Shown here piece after piece: positions 8,397 through 17,299 of a stretch of DNA of 64,000 nucleotides (positions are counted from its first letter, which is position 1; the number at the start of each line of letters is the position of its first letter). The stretch comes from Paenibacillus sp. OVF10 (GTDB lineage: Bacteria; Bacillota; Bacilli; Paenibacillales; Paenibacillaceae). The stretch lies in NCBI GenBank assembly GCA_022836915.1, contig CP094668.1, forward strand, positions 1,364,001 to 1,428,000, given 5' to 3'. Both the position numbers and the translations under genes were made by a program. The notes under the pieces are model-generated. The model was not told where the DNA came from, ran no database searches, and was given only the letters and a program-made list of their open reading frames with translations.

Positions 8397-9919
8397 GTGA
8401 ATGCAACTGGAGGTTTGAAGCGCAGTTTCATCTTAACCGGGCTGTTGCTCGCGACATTTCTGTCAGCGATTGAAGGCACCGTAATTGGTCCAGCAGGACC
8501 GACCATTGTAAGTGAGCTGGGAGTGTACAGCTGCTGAGCTGGATTTTCACCGCATACCTGTTGACGATGGCTGTGAGTACGCCCATTTTCGGCAAAATCA
8601 GTGACTTGTATGGACGAAAGCCTGTATTTCTGATTGGCTGTGCCTTATTTTTACTGGGTTCACTCTTGTGCTGTCTGTCGCAGAACATGGAGCAATTAAT
8701 TATTTTTCGTGCCATTCAAGGGATCGGTGCTGGTGCGGTAGTTCCTGTTACATTTACGATTATCGGGGACATCTACGCCATTGAAGAACGTGGCAAAATT
8801 CAGGGCTGGATCAGCTCCATGTGGGGCATTTCCTCTCTGGCAGGACCACTGCTTGGAGGTTATTTTGTAGATAATCTGGGCTGGCAGTGGATCTTTGGTT
8901 TTAATGTGCCGTTTGGTCTGCTTGCGATGTGGTTTGTATTTCGTTATCTGAAGGAAGATATCTCTCCACGTACGGCCAAAATTGATTATGTCGGTGCACT
9001 GACCTTCACGGTGGGTATTACCGCGTTGTTGTTCGTCCTGTCGGCGGGTGGGCAGTATTATGCCTGGAGTTCTCCGTTAATTGTTGTGCTGAGTGTGGTC
9101 GCCGCTCTGTTTATTATTTTATTTTTTGTGGTGGAAAAAAGAGCCCAGGCCCCTATGGTTCCATTACATTTGTTCCGAATTCGTGATATCCGTGTGGCGA
9201 ATATCGCTGGACTCCTGACCAGTACTTTGATGATCGGCCTGACCAGTTATTTGCCGCTTTGGGTGCAGGGTGTTCGGGGAGGTAATGCTACGGAATCCGG
9301 GTTGCTGCTCGCGCCGATGTCGGTGGGTTGGCTCATTGGTAGTGTGTTGGCAGGCCGCCTGTTGATGAAAATTGGATCACGGTTGACTGCATTGATTGGA
9401 TTAACCGGAATTGCGATCGGATCGGGTGGACTCTTTCTGGTGGGCGGGACATCCCCGCAGGCTGTGCTATTTATATTGACCTTTATTTATGGTCTCGGCT
9501 TCGGATTTGCGTTTACGATCTTCACCATTATTGCGCAGTCTTCTGTAGGGTATAAGGAGCGTGGCTCCTCAACCGCACTGCACACGTTCATGCGTACGTT
9601 GGGACAGACGATTGGTGCAGCGGCTTTTGGCACTTGGTTGAACTATCGGATCTCCACGTTATCGAGTGAGCAGAATCTGGCGGAGGCGGGAATATCGGAG
9701 AGTGATCTGAACGAATTGCTCGCACCACATACGGATGCTGCCCTATCAGATGATAAATGGGCGCTGCTACGTAACGTGCTGGAAGGAAGCTTGCATTCCT
9801 TGTTTGTCATTATGTTTGTCATTGCACTAGTCTCGTGGGTAACGACGCTTGCTCTACGCAAACGTTTAATTGTACCCGAAGATGCAGATGCTCCACCACA
9901 GCCACAAGGTTCAAAGTAA
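8397..9919 (+). CDS. MFS drug efflux transporter, 14-TM DHA2 type (frameshifted)
   Basis: Read as one gene this is a 507-residue EmrB/QacA-type proton-drug antiporter. The N-terminus (LKRSFILTGLLLATFLSAIEGTV) and GPTIVSELG run in one frame from GTG 8397, which has AAGGG six bases upstream. At about 8520-8524 one base is missing (GGAGTG where GGAGGTG is expected). The remainder, from LSWIFTAYLLTMAV through GRKPVFLIG (motif A) and GPLLGGYF (motif C) to the C-terminus at 9919, continues in the -1 frame. I count about 14 membrane segments. I infer a sequencing deletion because the same defect recurs across the window; a real pseudogene cannot be excluded. Confidence 0.8.
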
Positions 9920-9938
9920 AAAGAAGATATATACGAAA

Positions 9939-9971
9939 AACCGGATTCGCCGATGTCAGGCAAATCCGGTT
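9939..9971 (+). terminator. Rho-independent terminator after the DHA2 MFS gene
   Basis: AACCGGATT (9939-9947) pairs with AATCCGGTT (9963-9971), followed by ATTTTTC. Confidence 0.8.
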
Positions 9972-10155
9972 ATTTTTCTTGGCAAATGTGCAATGAACTA
10001 GAGTTTATCTTCAAACTCAGGCAAGTGATACGTTGGGGGATGTCCGGGTCTAAAGCATTTTGAAGTACAGGCTGACTGATCCTGGTGAATCGTCCAGACG
10101 AATTTCTAAGGAACGGAGGACGCCTCATTTGGCCATCTGCTCCTCTTTTAAATTG

Positions 10156-10248
10156 TAAGGAACATGAGACACGTTATTCCCCAAAATCACCTGAAAAACA
10201 CGTTGTAAACGGCTGTTTATTCAAAGATAGCGTGTGTCAGATTCCTTA
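10156..10248 (+). repeat. Dispersed palindromic element, family 2, copy 1
   Basis: TAAGGAA (10156-10162) pairs with TTCCTTA (10242-10248). Inside it GAGACACG pairs with CGTGTGTC (one mismatch), and ACGTTAT faces ATAGCGTGT. The inner motifs ACGTTAT and ATAGCGTGT recur in the element at 27215-27363, whose outer arm has a different sequence. The surrounding interval 9972-10375 has no coding potential that I can support. Confidence 0.55.
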
Positions 10249-10375
10249 AAATGCTGCGAGCGCTTCAAACCCCTGAATAAGACGTCACAGGTTCGTTAGC
10301 GTTAGCGCTCCCGCTCCATATCTGCTCCAGTACATTATGTTACGCTCCGGCTTTCGGCAGGTTTGAAGATACGCT

Positions 10376-10836
10376 CTAGCTACTCGCGGATAAACGGTCT
10401 GCAGAATGTGCAAGCCTTCCCAAAAGTTCGGACAGCAATTCCTTGTCTTCCTCACTTAGTCCACTTACAGCCCGATCAATCTTCAACGCATAGCCTGGAT
10501 AGATGTCATCCATGGTGCGCTGTCCTTCTTCGGTCAGTTCCACAAAGATGATACGTCTGTCCTGCGGACAATGTTTGCGGTGTAACAATCCTTTTGCTCG
10601 AGCTTATCGATCACATAGGTCACATTACCACTTTGCAGCAGAAGTTGTGCGCCAACCTGTTGAATCGGCTGAGCTCCTTTCATATATAACACTTCGAGCA
10701 CCCCGTATGCGGTGGGGTTGAAGCCATGCACTTTGCTTCCGGATACAGCGTGTTCATTCACGCTCTTGAATGTCTGGGCCAAGGTGCGGTACAGATGAAG
10801 TGAACGTTCGGTTCCGATTTCTTGTAATTCCAGCAT
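10376..10836 (-). CDS. MarR-family transcriptional regulator (frameshifted)
   Basis: Read across one missing base this is a 153-residue MarR regulator with the canonical winged helix: PTAYGVLEVLYMKGAQPIQQVG (helices 2-3), LLLQSGNVTYVIDKLEQKG (recognition helix) and LLHRKHCPQDRRIIFVELTEEG (wing with the DRR motif). The break is at about 10591, in a CC run on the plus strand, where KLEQKG turns into KLEQKDCYT. The DxR motif and length resemble the B. subtilis MhqR/YodB-like group that senses quinones or organic peroxides, but no sensing residue can be assigned. An MFS gene lies divergently beyond a 0.5 kb spacer containing a family 1 element. Confidence 0.8.
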
Positions 10837-10864
10837 GCTGATCCCGCCTTTTCAGATTAGTTTT

Positions 10865-11092
10865 ATAAGTTGAAATGATAAAGTTACAACCTACCACTAC
10901 GAGGACAGAACAACCTTCCAATCACTGTTATCCCCAGATTTTTTGAAATATTCTTCAAAGGTAAAATCCGGTGATAGCGTATGCTTCCGATGGAGCTTTC
11001 TTTCAGAAAGCTTTTAGGTGAACGCTTCGCTTTTTCAGGTTATTTCTGTCCTCTCCGTTATGCTGTTCATGTAAAAGAGTATTTCAACTTAT
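10865..11092 (-). repeat. Dispersed palindromic element, family 1, copy D (long form, reverse orientation)
   Basis: The outer arms ATAAGTTGAAAT (10865-10876) and ATTTCAACTTAT (11081-11092) are perfect over 12 bases. Reading the minus strand, the core runs GGAGAGGACAGAAATAACC, AAAAAGCGAAGCG, the AGCTTTCTGAAAGAAAGCT hairpin, CATCGGAAGCATACGC, TATCACCGGATTT, ATCTGGGGATAACAG and GTTGTTCTGTCCTC. The ends GAGGACAGAA and TTCTGTCCTC form a second, conserved inverted repeat. This is the best-preserved copy. The 250 bases from here to 11346 contain the promoter region of the next gene but nothing else that I can define. Confidence 0.85.
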
Positions 11093-11346
11093 ATGAGTTG
11101 GTTAGTTATGTTTGACGATTCAGGTTGTCGCCATGGTTTAATTGTAAACTTCTATTTCTACGAAAAACATGCGATATGTCACAAGATTTGCATTTTTAGC
11201 ATTTAAAATTTGATCATTCATCATGCTAAAAAAATCATCCTTCAGATGTCGCTTCTTCTCCGCCTCTGGCAGTAGGTTGAGTCAAGCCCTAATCTCTTAT
11301 AATGAGTTCATATTATGAATTCGGAAGGTAATGGAGGAGAAGAAGG

Positions 11347-12678
11347 ATGACAAGTGATTTAACGTTTGCAGGACAACGACCGCTGAAAAATAACCGATCT
11401 TTTGTAACATTGATGGTGGCACAGGCCATTTCCAATCTGGGTGATTGGCTGCATCTGCTAGCAATCCTGACCCTCGTGGGTATCCGCTGGAATGCAACGC
11501 CATGGGAGATTACATTTGTCACACTTTCCGCAGCACTGCCTATTCTGTTGACAGGGCCATTCGCAGGCACGCTTGCAGATCGCCTGAACCGAAAATGGCT
11601 GATGATTGTAGCTGATGGTGCACGGATCATCATTGTGGGTGCGTTAATTTTTGCTGACCAGATCTGGCACGTTTACATACTGCTTGTCCTCAAATCCCTG
11701 TTCGATGTAATCTTCTCTCCGGCCAAAAACGGAAAGCTGAAGGAAATTGTACCTCGCGAACAGCTTGCGCAAGCAGTATCCATCAGCTCGGTGATCGAAC
11801 AGATGTCCAAAATTATCGGTCCAGCGCTTGGTGGACTGCTGGTAGCCGCTTTTGGCATCACCTGGTGTTTTGTTCTCGATTCAGCGTCTTTTCTGATTTC
11901 CGGCATCATTTTATTGTGGATTCCTGGAACTCGGGTGATCCAATCTGCAATTCATAACGTAACAGAAGTAGAGGAAGAGACAGCTGGGGGTGTTCGGAAC
12001 CGCTCAAAAGACTCTTTTTGGAAAGAAACACAGGAGGGTATCCGCATGCTCGCATCTCTCCCTTATGTAGGAACGTCTCTGATTTTGCTTGCTTCAGCCA
12101 TACTTTTTCTGCAATTTGCCGATTCACAGACTGTGGTGTTATTCAGACAGCTTCCCGGAATTTCAAGTGATCTGCTGGGATGGTGCGTGGCAGCAAGTGG
12201 CGTAGGCACATTAATTGCAGCGATGAGTGTGCGGAAGTGGAAGCATGCAGGGCATGTTTTGAAAATGGGTCTGGGTACCATACTCATGGGTCTGGTTATC
12301 GGCGGAGCCGGAGTTATTGTTGGGATTTGGCCGCACGCCGGGTTAGGTGCCAATCTGTTGTTAGTATCCCTCTTTGCCTTGGCAGGTGTCGGAATTGGGT
12401 TTGCGATTGTGCCCTTTCAAATCCTGTTGCAGGAACAGACACCTGAGGCGATGACAGGCAGGGTATTTGGAACGGTAGGCAGCGTGATGACAGCCAGTAA
12501 TATTATGGGCCCGGTGGTAGGCGGATTCATGGTCACCTCATTTGGTGTAGTGCCGGCTTTTGTCTGTTCAGGCATTTTGCTGACCCTGCTTGGGTTGATT
12601 TATTTGATGAAACGTAGCGGGGAAAAAGCCGATCTGAATGGCTCCATTGCAGCCAAGACCATGGTTGCAGGCGACTGA
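11347..12678 (+). CDS. MFS transporter, MFS_3/EntS-like exporter
   Basis: A 443-residue major facilitator of the MFS_3 branch (enterobactin exporter EntS, macrolide exporter Mef-like). The typical opening is FVTLMVAQAISNLGDWLHLLA, in which the S-x-x-G-D/S pattern of helix 1 is characteristic. GTLADRLNRKWLMI is motif A, and SPAKNGKLKEIVP matches the P-A/K-x-A/G-x-x-P-E loop after helix 4 of this branch. Twelve membrane segments are apparent, with a charged insert at residues 200-220. ATG 11347 is preceded by GGAGGAGAAGG. It is transcribed away from the MarR gene, which may control it, although the dispersed element lies between them. Confidence 0.87.
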   Translation: MTSDLTFAGQRPLKNNRSFVTLMVAQAISNLGDWLHLLAILTLVGIRWNATPWEITFVTLSAALPILLTGPFAGTLADRLNRKWLMIVADGARIIIVGALIFADQIWHVYILLVLKSLFDVIFSPAKNGKLKEIVPREQLAQAVSISSVIEQMSKIIGPALGGLLVAAFGITWCFVLDSASFLISGIILLWIPGTRVIQSAIHNVTEVEEETAGGVRNRSKDSFWKETQEGIRMLASLPYVGTSLILLASAILFLQFADSQTVVLFRQLPGISSDLLGWCVAASGVGTLIAAMSVRKWKHAGHVLKMGLGTILMGLVIGGAGVIVGIWPHAGLGANLLLVSLFALAGVGIGFAIVPFQILLQEQTPEAMTGRVFGTVGSVMTASNIMGPVVGGFMVTSFGVVPAFVCSGILLTLLGLIYLMKRSGEKADLNGSIAAKTMVAGD

Positions 12679-12884
12679 AAACAGGCCGAATCTGCTCAGG
12701 TTAGAACAGTTGAAATGAAGGTTTGAATTTACGTCAAATTTTAAGTTTATGATTAAAAAGCGTTTGAGTAAACGCCTTCACGTTTAATGAGGAACAGGCA
12801 GAAATCCCTGTATTCTAATTATTCCTAGGGGAAAACTCATATGCCTTGTCCCACCAACGCATTAGCGGAAAGGGGTGAAGCAAC

Positions 12885-14237
12885 TTGAATGTAAAGTTAC
12901 CAAAATCGATTGTGCGTCTTGGAAGCATACCACTGGCTATACTTGCCGGGACTTTGCTTCTGGGAGTTGGATCGTCACATGTATACGCCGATGATGCTCA
13001 GGCATCTTCTGAAAAACCGTCCAGCGGATTGTCACTAAATTTGTTTTCACGTGATTCGGATGGCGGGTTGAATCTGACTCCGTCGGTATCGGTATCCACA
13101 CCACTACTGGATGTTGAAGTTCCGTCGATCAAAGCGAACGAATCCACAGGTAAGCTGAGTGTATCTGAGCTGAAAGTAGATACACCGCTTGGATCGGCCG
13201 GAACATCAGAGATTGGGATTGATGCGAAGAAGGGAACCGTCGAACTGCCGTCTGTACAGGCGGATACACCGGTGATCAAAGCCGATGTATCAAGCAGTCA
13301 GGTGAATCTCAACGAAGGGACAGCTTCCTTGCCTGGCGTTACCGCAGAGGTACCCGAGGTCATCAAGGCAGAGACGTCTGCTGTGAAAACAGACCTTCGG
13401 CAGGGCAAGGTTGAATTGCCTTCCGTGAAGGTGGATGTACCTGAAGTTACTTCGGTCAACATCTCCTCATCCCGTGTGGATCTGAGTAAGGGAAATGTCC
13501 AGCTGCCATCTGTGAACGCAGAAGTTCCAGTTGTAGACGTATCCGCTGAACTCAGTCCTGATCAGGAAAAGGTGGAGATTCCAAGTGTGAAGCCAGAACG
13601 GCCTGTAGTCACTCCGGAACAACCGGCGGTCGTCAAAACACCGAATGTTAAAACTTCCAATACGAGTGCACTCGCAGATCCTGTTTCACCACAGAAAAAT
13701 GAGGAAGGACAGGACGCGGTACAGGCTACGGGCAAAGTGGTGGAGGTTACCCTGGAACCAGAAGTACGTCCAGAACAACCTGTTATCCCGCAGGTATTGC
13801 CTGTGGAAGGGACCGATCTGACGCAGGATTCCGATGTTAATGCAGGTTTGCCCGATAACGAGTTATTCCTCGTAGATCAGTCATCTGCTAAACCAGCTGT
13901 CACTGAACAAGTGCAGAGTAACCAGGAAGCCAATCTGAAACAAGATGATGCTGATGCAGCATCTCCATTGCAGCCTCGCACAGAACGACCAACCAGTTGG
14001 TCTGTTGCAGCAACTTCTCCCGGAGCAGCTAATGCTTCCGCCGGGACAAGCTCCGGTTCGTCCGGTGTAACTGGAGGTGGAGCAACCGCTCCAGCCGCTG
14101 CACTTCCGGGAGCAACAACGGGTCTGGTTACGCCAGATTACGATTTTGCTTTCCGAATGGAACGGCTCGATGGATTCAGTCAATGGTCACAGGCACCGCC
14201 TGGGCGGCCGCCGCAATATACCTCTTTCTCTCAATAA
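12885..14237 (+). CDS. Exported repeat protein with PSVxAxxP repeats, unknown function
   Basis: A 450-residue secreted protein I do not recognise. TTG 12885 follows AAAGGGGTGAAG. A signal peptide is clear (basic KLPKSIVR, hydrophobic LAILAGTLLLGVG, cleavage likely after VYA at about residue 35). Residues 60-245 carry five or six imperfect repeats of about 35 residues built on the theme KGxVELPSVxAxxPVI followed by VSSSxVxL, alternating hydrophobic and charged residues as in a beta-solenoid or fibre. The second half is proline-, glutamine- and glycine-rich. Near 14175 the -1 frame opens a strong membrane stretch (GTAWAAAAIYLFLSITMALI) followed by basic residues. A lost base there would give a C-terminal anchor, and the true end may lie a little beyond 14237. 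It is followed directly by a second exported repeat protein. Confidence 0.75.
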   Translation: MNVKLPKSIVRLGSIPLAILAGTLLLGVGSSHVYADDAQASSEKPSSGLSLNLFSRDSDGGLNLTPSVSVSTPLLDVEVPSIKANESTGKLSVSELKVDTPLGSAGTSEIGIDAKKGTVELPSVQADTPVIKADVSSSQVNLNEGTASLPGVTAEVPEVIKAETSAVKTDLRQGKVELPSVKVDVPEVTSVNISSSRVDLSKGNVQLPSVNAEVPVVDVSAELSPDQEKVEIPSVKPERPVVTPEQPAVVKTPNVKTSNTSALADPVSPQKNEEGQDAVQATGKVVEVTLEPEVRPEQPVIPQVLPVEGTDLTQDSDVNAGLPDNELFLVDQSSAKPAVTEQVQSNQEANLKQDDADAASPLQPRTERPTSWSVAATSPGAANASAGTSSGSSGVTGGGATAPAAALPGATTGLVTPDYDFAFRMERLDGFSQWSQAPPGRPPQYTSFSQ

Positions 14238-14282
14238 CAATGGCGTTAATTCAACCAAAATTGAGAAGGAGTGTATATAATC

Positions 14283-15584
14283 ATGAAAAAAGTGAATCGT
14301 TGGGTAAAATTGTCGGTATTGTCGGGTACGTTGGTGGCTGGATTGCTGGGAGCTTCGCAGGCAACTTACGCAGATAGCTATAGCAATAACAGCAGTGGAA
14401 ATCTGGATCTAAATGCAGGTTTGCGCCTGGAACTGGGATCTCTTCTGTCTGGACACCGTGACACGGGTTACGGAAACCTTGGTAGCTACGGAGGTTCATC
14501 CAGTGCAAGCGGAGCATTGAATCTGGATCTTGGCCTTAATGCCGGCTTATCCTCAGAGAGCACAAACCGATACAATGATCGTTCTTCCGACCACACAGCT
14601 GAACGTAGCAGTTCTGGCAAGCTGGGCCTTGGCCTGAATGCCAATGTGTCGGGAGAAGGTACAACGATGAGCGACTATTCACGAGGCGGCGATGATCGGA
14701 ACGTAAACAGTAGCACTACGAGCGAAAGTCGTGGAGCGCTAGATCTGGGTCTGAACGTGAATGCCGAAAGTGAGAGTGCGACATGGACTCAATCTGAACG
14801 CAACAATAGCGTGAATGACCGTGAGCGTAACGTAAACAGTAGCACTGCAAGCGAAAGCCGTGGCGCACTGGATCTGGGTCTGAACGTGAATGCGGAAGGA
14901 GAGAGTGCGACATGGACTCAATCTGAACGCAACAACAGCGTGAAAGACAGCGAGCGTAACGTAAACAGCAACTACGCGAGCGAAAGCCGCGGCGCACTGG
15001 ATCTGGGTCTGAACGCAAAAGCCGAAGGAGAGAGTGTAACGATGGCTCAATCCGAGCGCAATAACAGCGTGAATGACCGTGAGCGTACCGACAGCAGCAG
15101 CTATGCGAGCGAAAGCCGCGGAGCACTGGATCTGGGTCTGAACGCGAAAGCAGAAGGAGAGAGTGCAACAATGGCTCAATCCGAACGCAACAACAGCGTG
15201 AAAGACAGTGAGCGTAACGTGAACAGCAGCTATGCAAGCGAAAGCCGCGGAGCCTTGGATCTGGGTCTGAACGCGAAAGCAGAAGGAGAGAGTGCAACAA
15301 TGGCTCAATCCGAACGCAACAACAGCGTGAAAGACAGCGAGCGTAACGTGAACAGCAGCTATGCGAGCGAAAGCCGTGGAGCGCTGGATCTGGGTCTGAA
15401 CGCTAAGGCAGAAGGAGAGAGTGCAACGACGGCTCAATCTGAACGCAGCAACAGCGTGAAAGACACCGAGCGTAACGTAAACAGCAACTACGCGAGCGAA
15501 AGCCGCGGCGCACTGGATCTGGGTCTGAACGTGGATGCGGATGCAGAGAGTGAAACTACATCTGTGGTGGAGACAAATCGGTAA
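14283..15584 (+). CDS. Exported tandem-repeat protein with 43-residue repeats, unknown function
   Basis: A 433-residue secreted protein, not recognised. ATG 14283 has GAAGGAG nine bases upstream. The signal peptide (KKVNRWVKLSVLSGTLVAGLL, cleavage near TYADS) is standard. The mature part starts with glycine/serine-rich LDLNAGLRLELG and LNLDLGLNAGL segments and then has six full and one partial copies of a 43-residue unit containing SESRGALDLGLN, AEGESAT, QSERNNSV and ERNVNSS. The units are strongly polar with a short amphipathic LDLGLN strand, no cysteine and little aromatic content, suggesting a fibrous or intrinsically disordered surface or matrix protein. There is no sorting motif or anchor. 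It probably forms an operon with the gene at 12885, which shares the LNL/LDL theme. Confidence 0.8.
   Translation: MKKVNRWVKLSVLSGTLVAGLLGASQATYADSYSNNSSGNLDLNAGLRLELGSLLSGHRDTGYGNLGSYGGSSSASGALNLDLGLNAGLSSESTNRYNDRSSDHTAERSSSGKLGLGLNANVSGEGTTMSDYSRGGDDRNVNSSTTSESRGALDLGLNVNAESESATWTQSERNNSVNDRERNVNSSTASESRGALDLGLNVNAEGESATWTQSERNNSVKDSERNVNSNYASESRGALDLGLNAKAEGESVTMAQSERNNSVNDRERTDSSSYASESRGALDLGLNAKAEGESATMAQSERNNSVKDSERNVNSSYASESRGALDLGLNAKAEGESATMAQSERNNSVKDSERNVNSSYASESRGALDLGLNAKAEGESATTAQSERSNSVKDTERNVNSNYASESRGALDLGLNVDADAESETTSVVETNR
14721..15545 (+). repeat. In-frame tandem repeat, 129-base unit, about 6.4 copies
   Basis: Unit starts (AGCGAAAG) are at 14721, 14850, 14979, 15108, 15237, 15366 and 15495, exactly 129 bases apart. 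Neighbouring units are nearly identical at the DNA level, including silent positions, which points to recent duplication or gene conversion. Confidence 0.95.
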
Positions 15585-15607
15585 TATGAGATTTTCACTG
15601 TAATATG

Positions 15608-15643
15608 AAGAAGCAGGGGCTCCGGAACCCCTGCTTCTTTTTT
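15608..15643 (+). terminator. Strong rho-independent terminator after the exported repeat proteins
   Basis: A perfect 12-base stem (15608-15619 with 15628-15639), an eight-base loop and a T-run. The A-rich left side also allows it to serve the minus strand, where the doc gene ends at 15664. Confidence 0.9.
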
Positions 15644-15663
15644 GCATTTATAAGACATATGAG

Positions 15664-16056
15664 TTAGCGTTCTTCTGAATGTTCTTCTAATAAGTGTACT
15701 ATCTTTTCAAATGTATACTCGCCTTCGGCAATGTTGACCATAAATTCTACGGCATATTTACGTTCCATCTGCAAATGGTAGCCATTCACTCGCAGAAAGG
15801 ACTTGGTTACAAGATAAGCTGTACGTTTATTTCCGTTATAGAAACAGTGGTTTTTAACCAATGACTCTAATAAGGCAGTAGCTTTATCAAATATGGAAGG
15901 GTAGGCATCCTCTCCAAACAAACTTTGGAGAGGTCTATTTATCGCAGAATCCAACAAAGCAGAATCCTTAACCCCAGCTTGTGCTGTATCATTCATCTTC
16001 TTCATCATAAAATGGTGAGCGGCTACTACTTCTTCAATGGAAAGGAATATGGTCAT
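15664..16056 (-). CDS. doc: Doc-type Fic-domain toxin (death-on-curing family)
   Basis: A 130-residue single-domain Fic protein of the Doc branch. The active-site motif reads HCFYNGNKRTA at about residue 70. The histidine and phenylalanine are in place, while the GNGR of AMP-transferring Fic enzymes is GNKR, as in phage P1 Doc, which instead phosphorylates elongation factor EF-Tu. NAIN/SALLDSAINRPLQ and the length match the family. It starts one base after the stop of the AbrB-like gene, the layout of a toxin-antitoxin operon with the antitoxin first. Toxicity is inferred from family and context. Confidence 0.88.
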   Translation of the reverse strand: MTIFLSIEEVVAAHHFMMKKMNDTAQAGVKDSALLDSAINRPLQSLFGEDAYPSIFDKATALLESLVKNHCFYNGNKRTAYLVTKSFLRVNGYHLQMERKYAVEFMVNIAEGEYTFEKIVHLLEEHSEER

Positions 16057-16057
16057 C

Positions 16058-16351
16058 TTAACGATCCCTTAAATCATTTAGGATATCCTCATCTTCTTCG
16101 AAAACGTCGAAGAAAGCTTCCAGTACTTCGGGTCTTACATGTTCGGGTATTTTCATTTGTTTAACCTTTTTTAGTACAATTTCTCCCTGACTGTTTTCAA
16201 TAAATTCAATCTCATCGCCCTGAGAAACATGGAGCTTATCAATCAAAACCTTAGGCAAGCTAATGCCCAAGCTGTTTCCCATCTTGCCTATTTTGCGAGA
16301 AAGAATTTTTCTTTTGGAATGCTCCTCTTTCATCTGAGCCCCACCATTCAT
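16058..16351 (-). CDS. AbrB/MazE-family antitoxin
   Basis: A 97-residue protein with an N-terminal SpoVT/AbrB swapped-hairpin DNA-binding domain (KIGKMGNSLGISLPKVLIDKL, then GDEIEFIENSQGEIVLKKV) and an acidic C-terminal tail (EEDEDILNDL) that would be free to bind and block the toxin. This AbrB-type partner differs from the Phd partner of P1 Doc. AGGAGG lies eight bases before ATG 16351. It is the first gene of the doc operon and probably represses it through the repeated sites just upstream (16385-16430). Confidence 0.85.
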   Translation of the reverse strand: MNGGAQMKEEHSKRKILSRKIGKMGNSLGISLPKVLIDKLHVSQGDEIEFIENSQGEIVLKKVKQMKIPEHVRPEVLEAFFDVFEEDEDILNDLRDR

Positions 16352-16384
16352 GATATATTCCTCCTATAGTATGATCTAACTTAT

Positions 16385-16430
16385 GAAAGTAATACATTTG
16401 TATGTAATAATGTTAGTATGTAATAACATT
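16385..16430. promoter_or_regulatory. Direct and inverted repeats upstream of the toxin-antitoxin operon
   Basis: GTATGTAATAA occurs twice at a 16-base step (16400-16410 and 16416-16426), and TACATTTGTA plus TAATGTTA/TAACATTA give inverted symmetry. The block is in the promoter position for the minus-strand antitoxin-toxin operon and is a good candidate for its autoregulatory operator. Confidence 0.5.
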
Positions 16431-16546
16431 ATAACATGGTTTGTACTTCAAAATGCTCAAAATGATCAAACATACAACCCGCAACTCGATTACAATAAAA
16501 CATAAAGAATGAAATAAACGCCTGATCAGAACAGGGAGTGAATGAT

Positions 16547-17278
16547 ATGGGAACGGAATATAACAGTACGGAAGTACAGGAGTCCATATTGGACGTACAT
16601 ATTACAGAGGCAGGATACGAGCCGGGAAAATCGACCATACGCAATATTCGAATGAATGTGGCGCGAGGAGAACTGGTGGGTATTATCGGACCAAATGGTG
16701 CGGGCAAAAGTACCACAATCAAAACACTTCTTGGTCTGCTGGAACATGCGAACTATGAAGTGACGATTGGAGGAGATGGTCGTTATGCCTATATCCCGGA
16801 GCAACCGGTTTTTTATGAATATATGACGCTATGGGAACATCTTGATCTGGCTGCAGCGGCGTATGAAATGGAGGAAGAAGGTTTTGTTGCCAGAGCGGAG
16901 GAGCTGTTGGTTCGTTTCGGTATGGACCATGTTCGGAATGATCTTCCAGCCAGTTTTTCGAAGGGCATGCGGCAGAAAATGATGCTGATGATCGGATTTC
17001 TGTCTTCACCGGATATCTATATTGTGGACGAGCCGTTCATTGGACTGGACCCTCGTGCAACCAAGGATTTTCTAAAATTACTAGATGATGAACGTCGCCG
17101 TGGTGCGGGTGTGCTCATGTCTACGCATGTGCTGGATACCGCTGAACGAATCTGCGACCGGTTTATTCTGATTGCTTCGGGCAGATCTGCTGCCGAGGGA
17201 ACATTGGATGAGATCCGTGAAGCGGCAGGATTGCCGGAAGCCTCTTTGTTTGACTGTTTCGATGTACTGACGTCATAG
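16547..17278 (+). CDS. ecsA: ABC transporter ATP-binding protein EcsA-like
   Basis: A 243-residue ABC ATPase. Walker A is GPNGAGKST (residues 48-56), the signature region is the unusual FSKGMRQK in place of LSGGQ, and Walker B is IYIVDEPFIGLD with the H-loop in STHVLDTAE. FSKGM(R/K)QK and YIPEQPVFYEYMTLWEHL are hallmarks of the EcsA branch. In B. subtilis EcsAB supports protein secretion, intramembrane proteolysis by RasP, and competence. ATG 16547 is preferred, with GGGAG nine bases upstream. The membrane partner follows after 21 bases. Confidence 0.88.
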   Translation: MGTEYNSTEVQESILDVHITEAGYEPGKSTIRNIRMNVARGELVGIIGPNGAGKSTTIKTLLGLLEHANYEVTIGGDGRYAYIPEQPVFYEYMTLWEHLDLAAAAYEMEEEGFVARAEELLVRFGMDHVRNDLPASFSKGMRQKMMLMIGFLSSPDIYIVDEPFIGLDPRATKDFLKLLDDERRRGAGVLMSTHVLDTAERICDRFILIASGRSAAEGTLDEIREAAGLPEASLFDCFDVLTS

Positions 17279-17299
17279 ATAGAGAGAGGGTGAGAGAGA

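Noticed and set aside
14716..15647. Long minus-strand open frames (up to 302 codons) opposite the 43-residue repeats
   Set aside because: They are mirror images of the plus-strand repeat, with improbable Arg/Ser/Cys composition, no ribosome-binding site, and end with the array.
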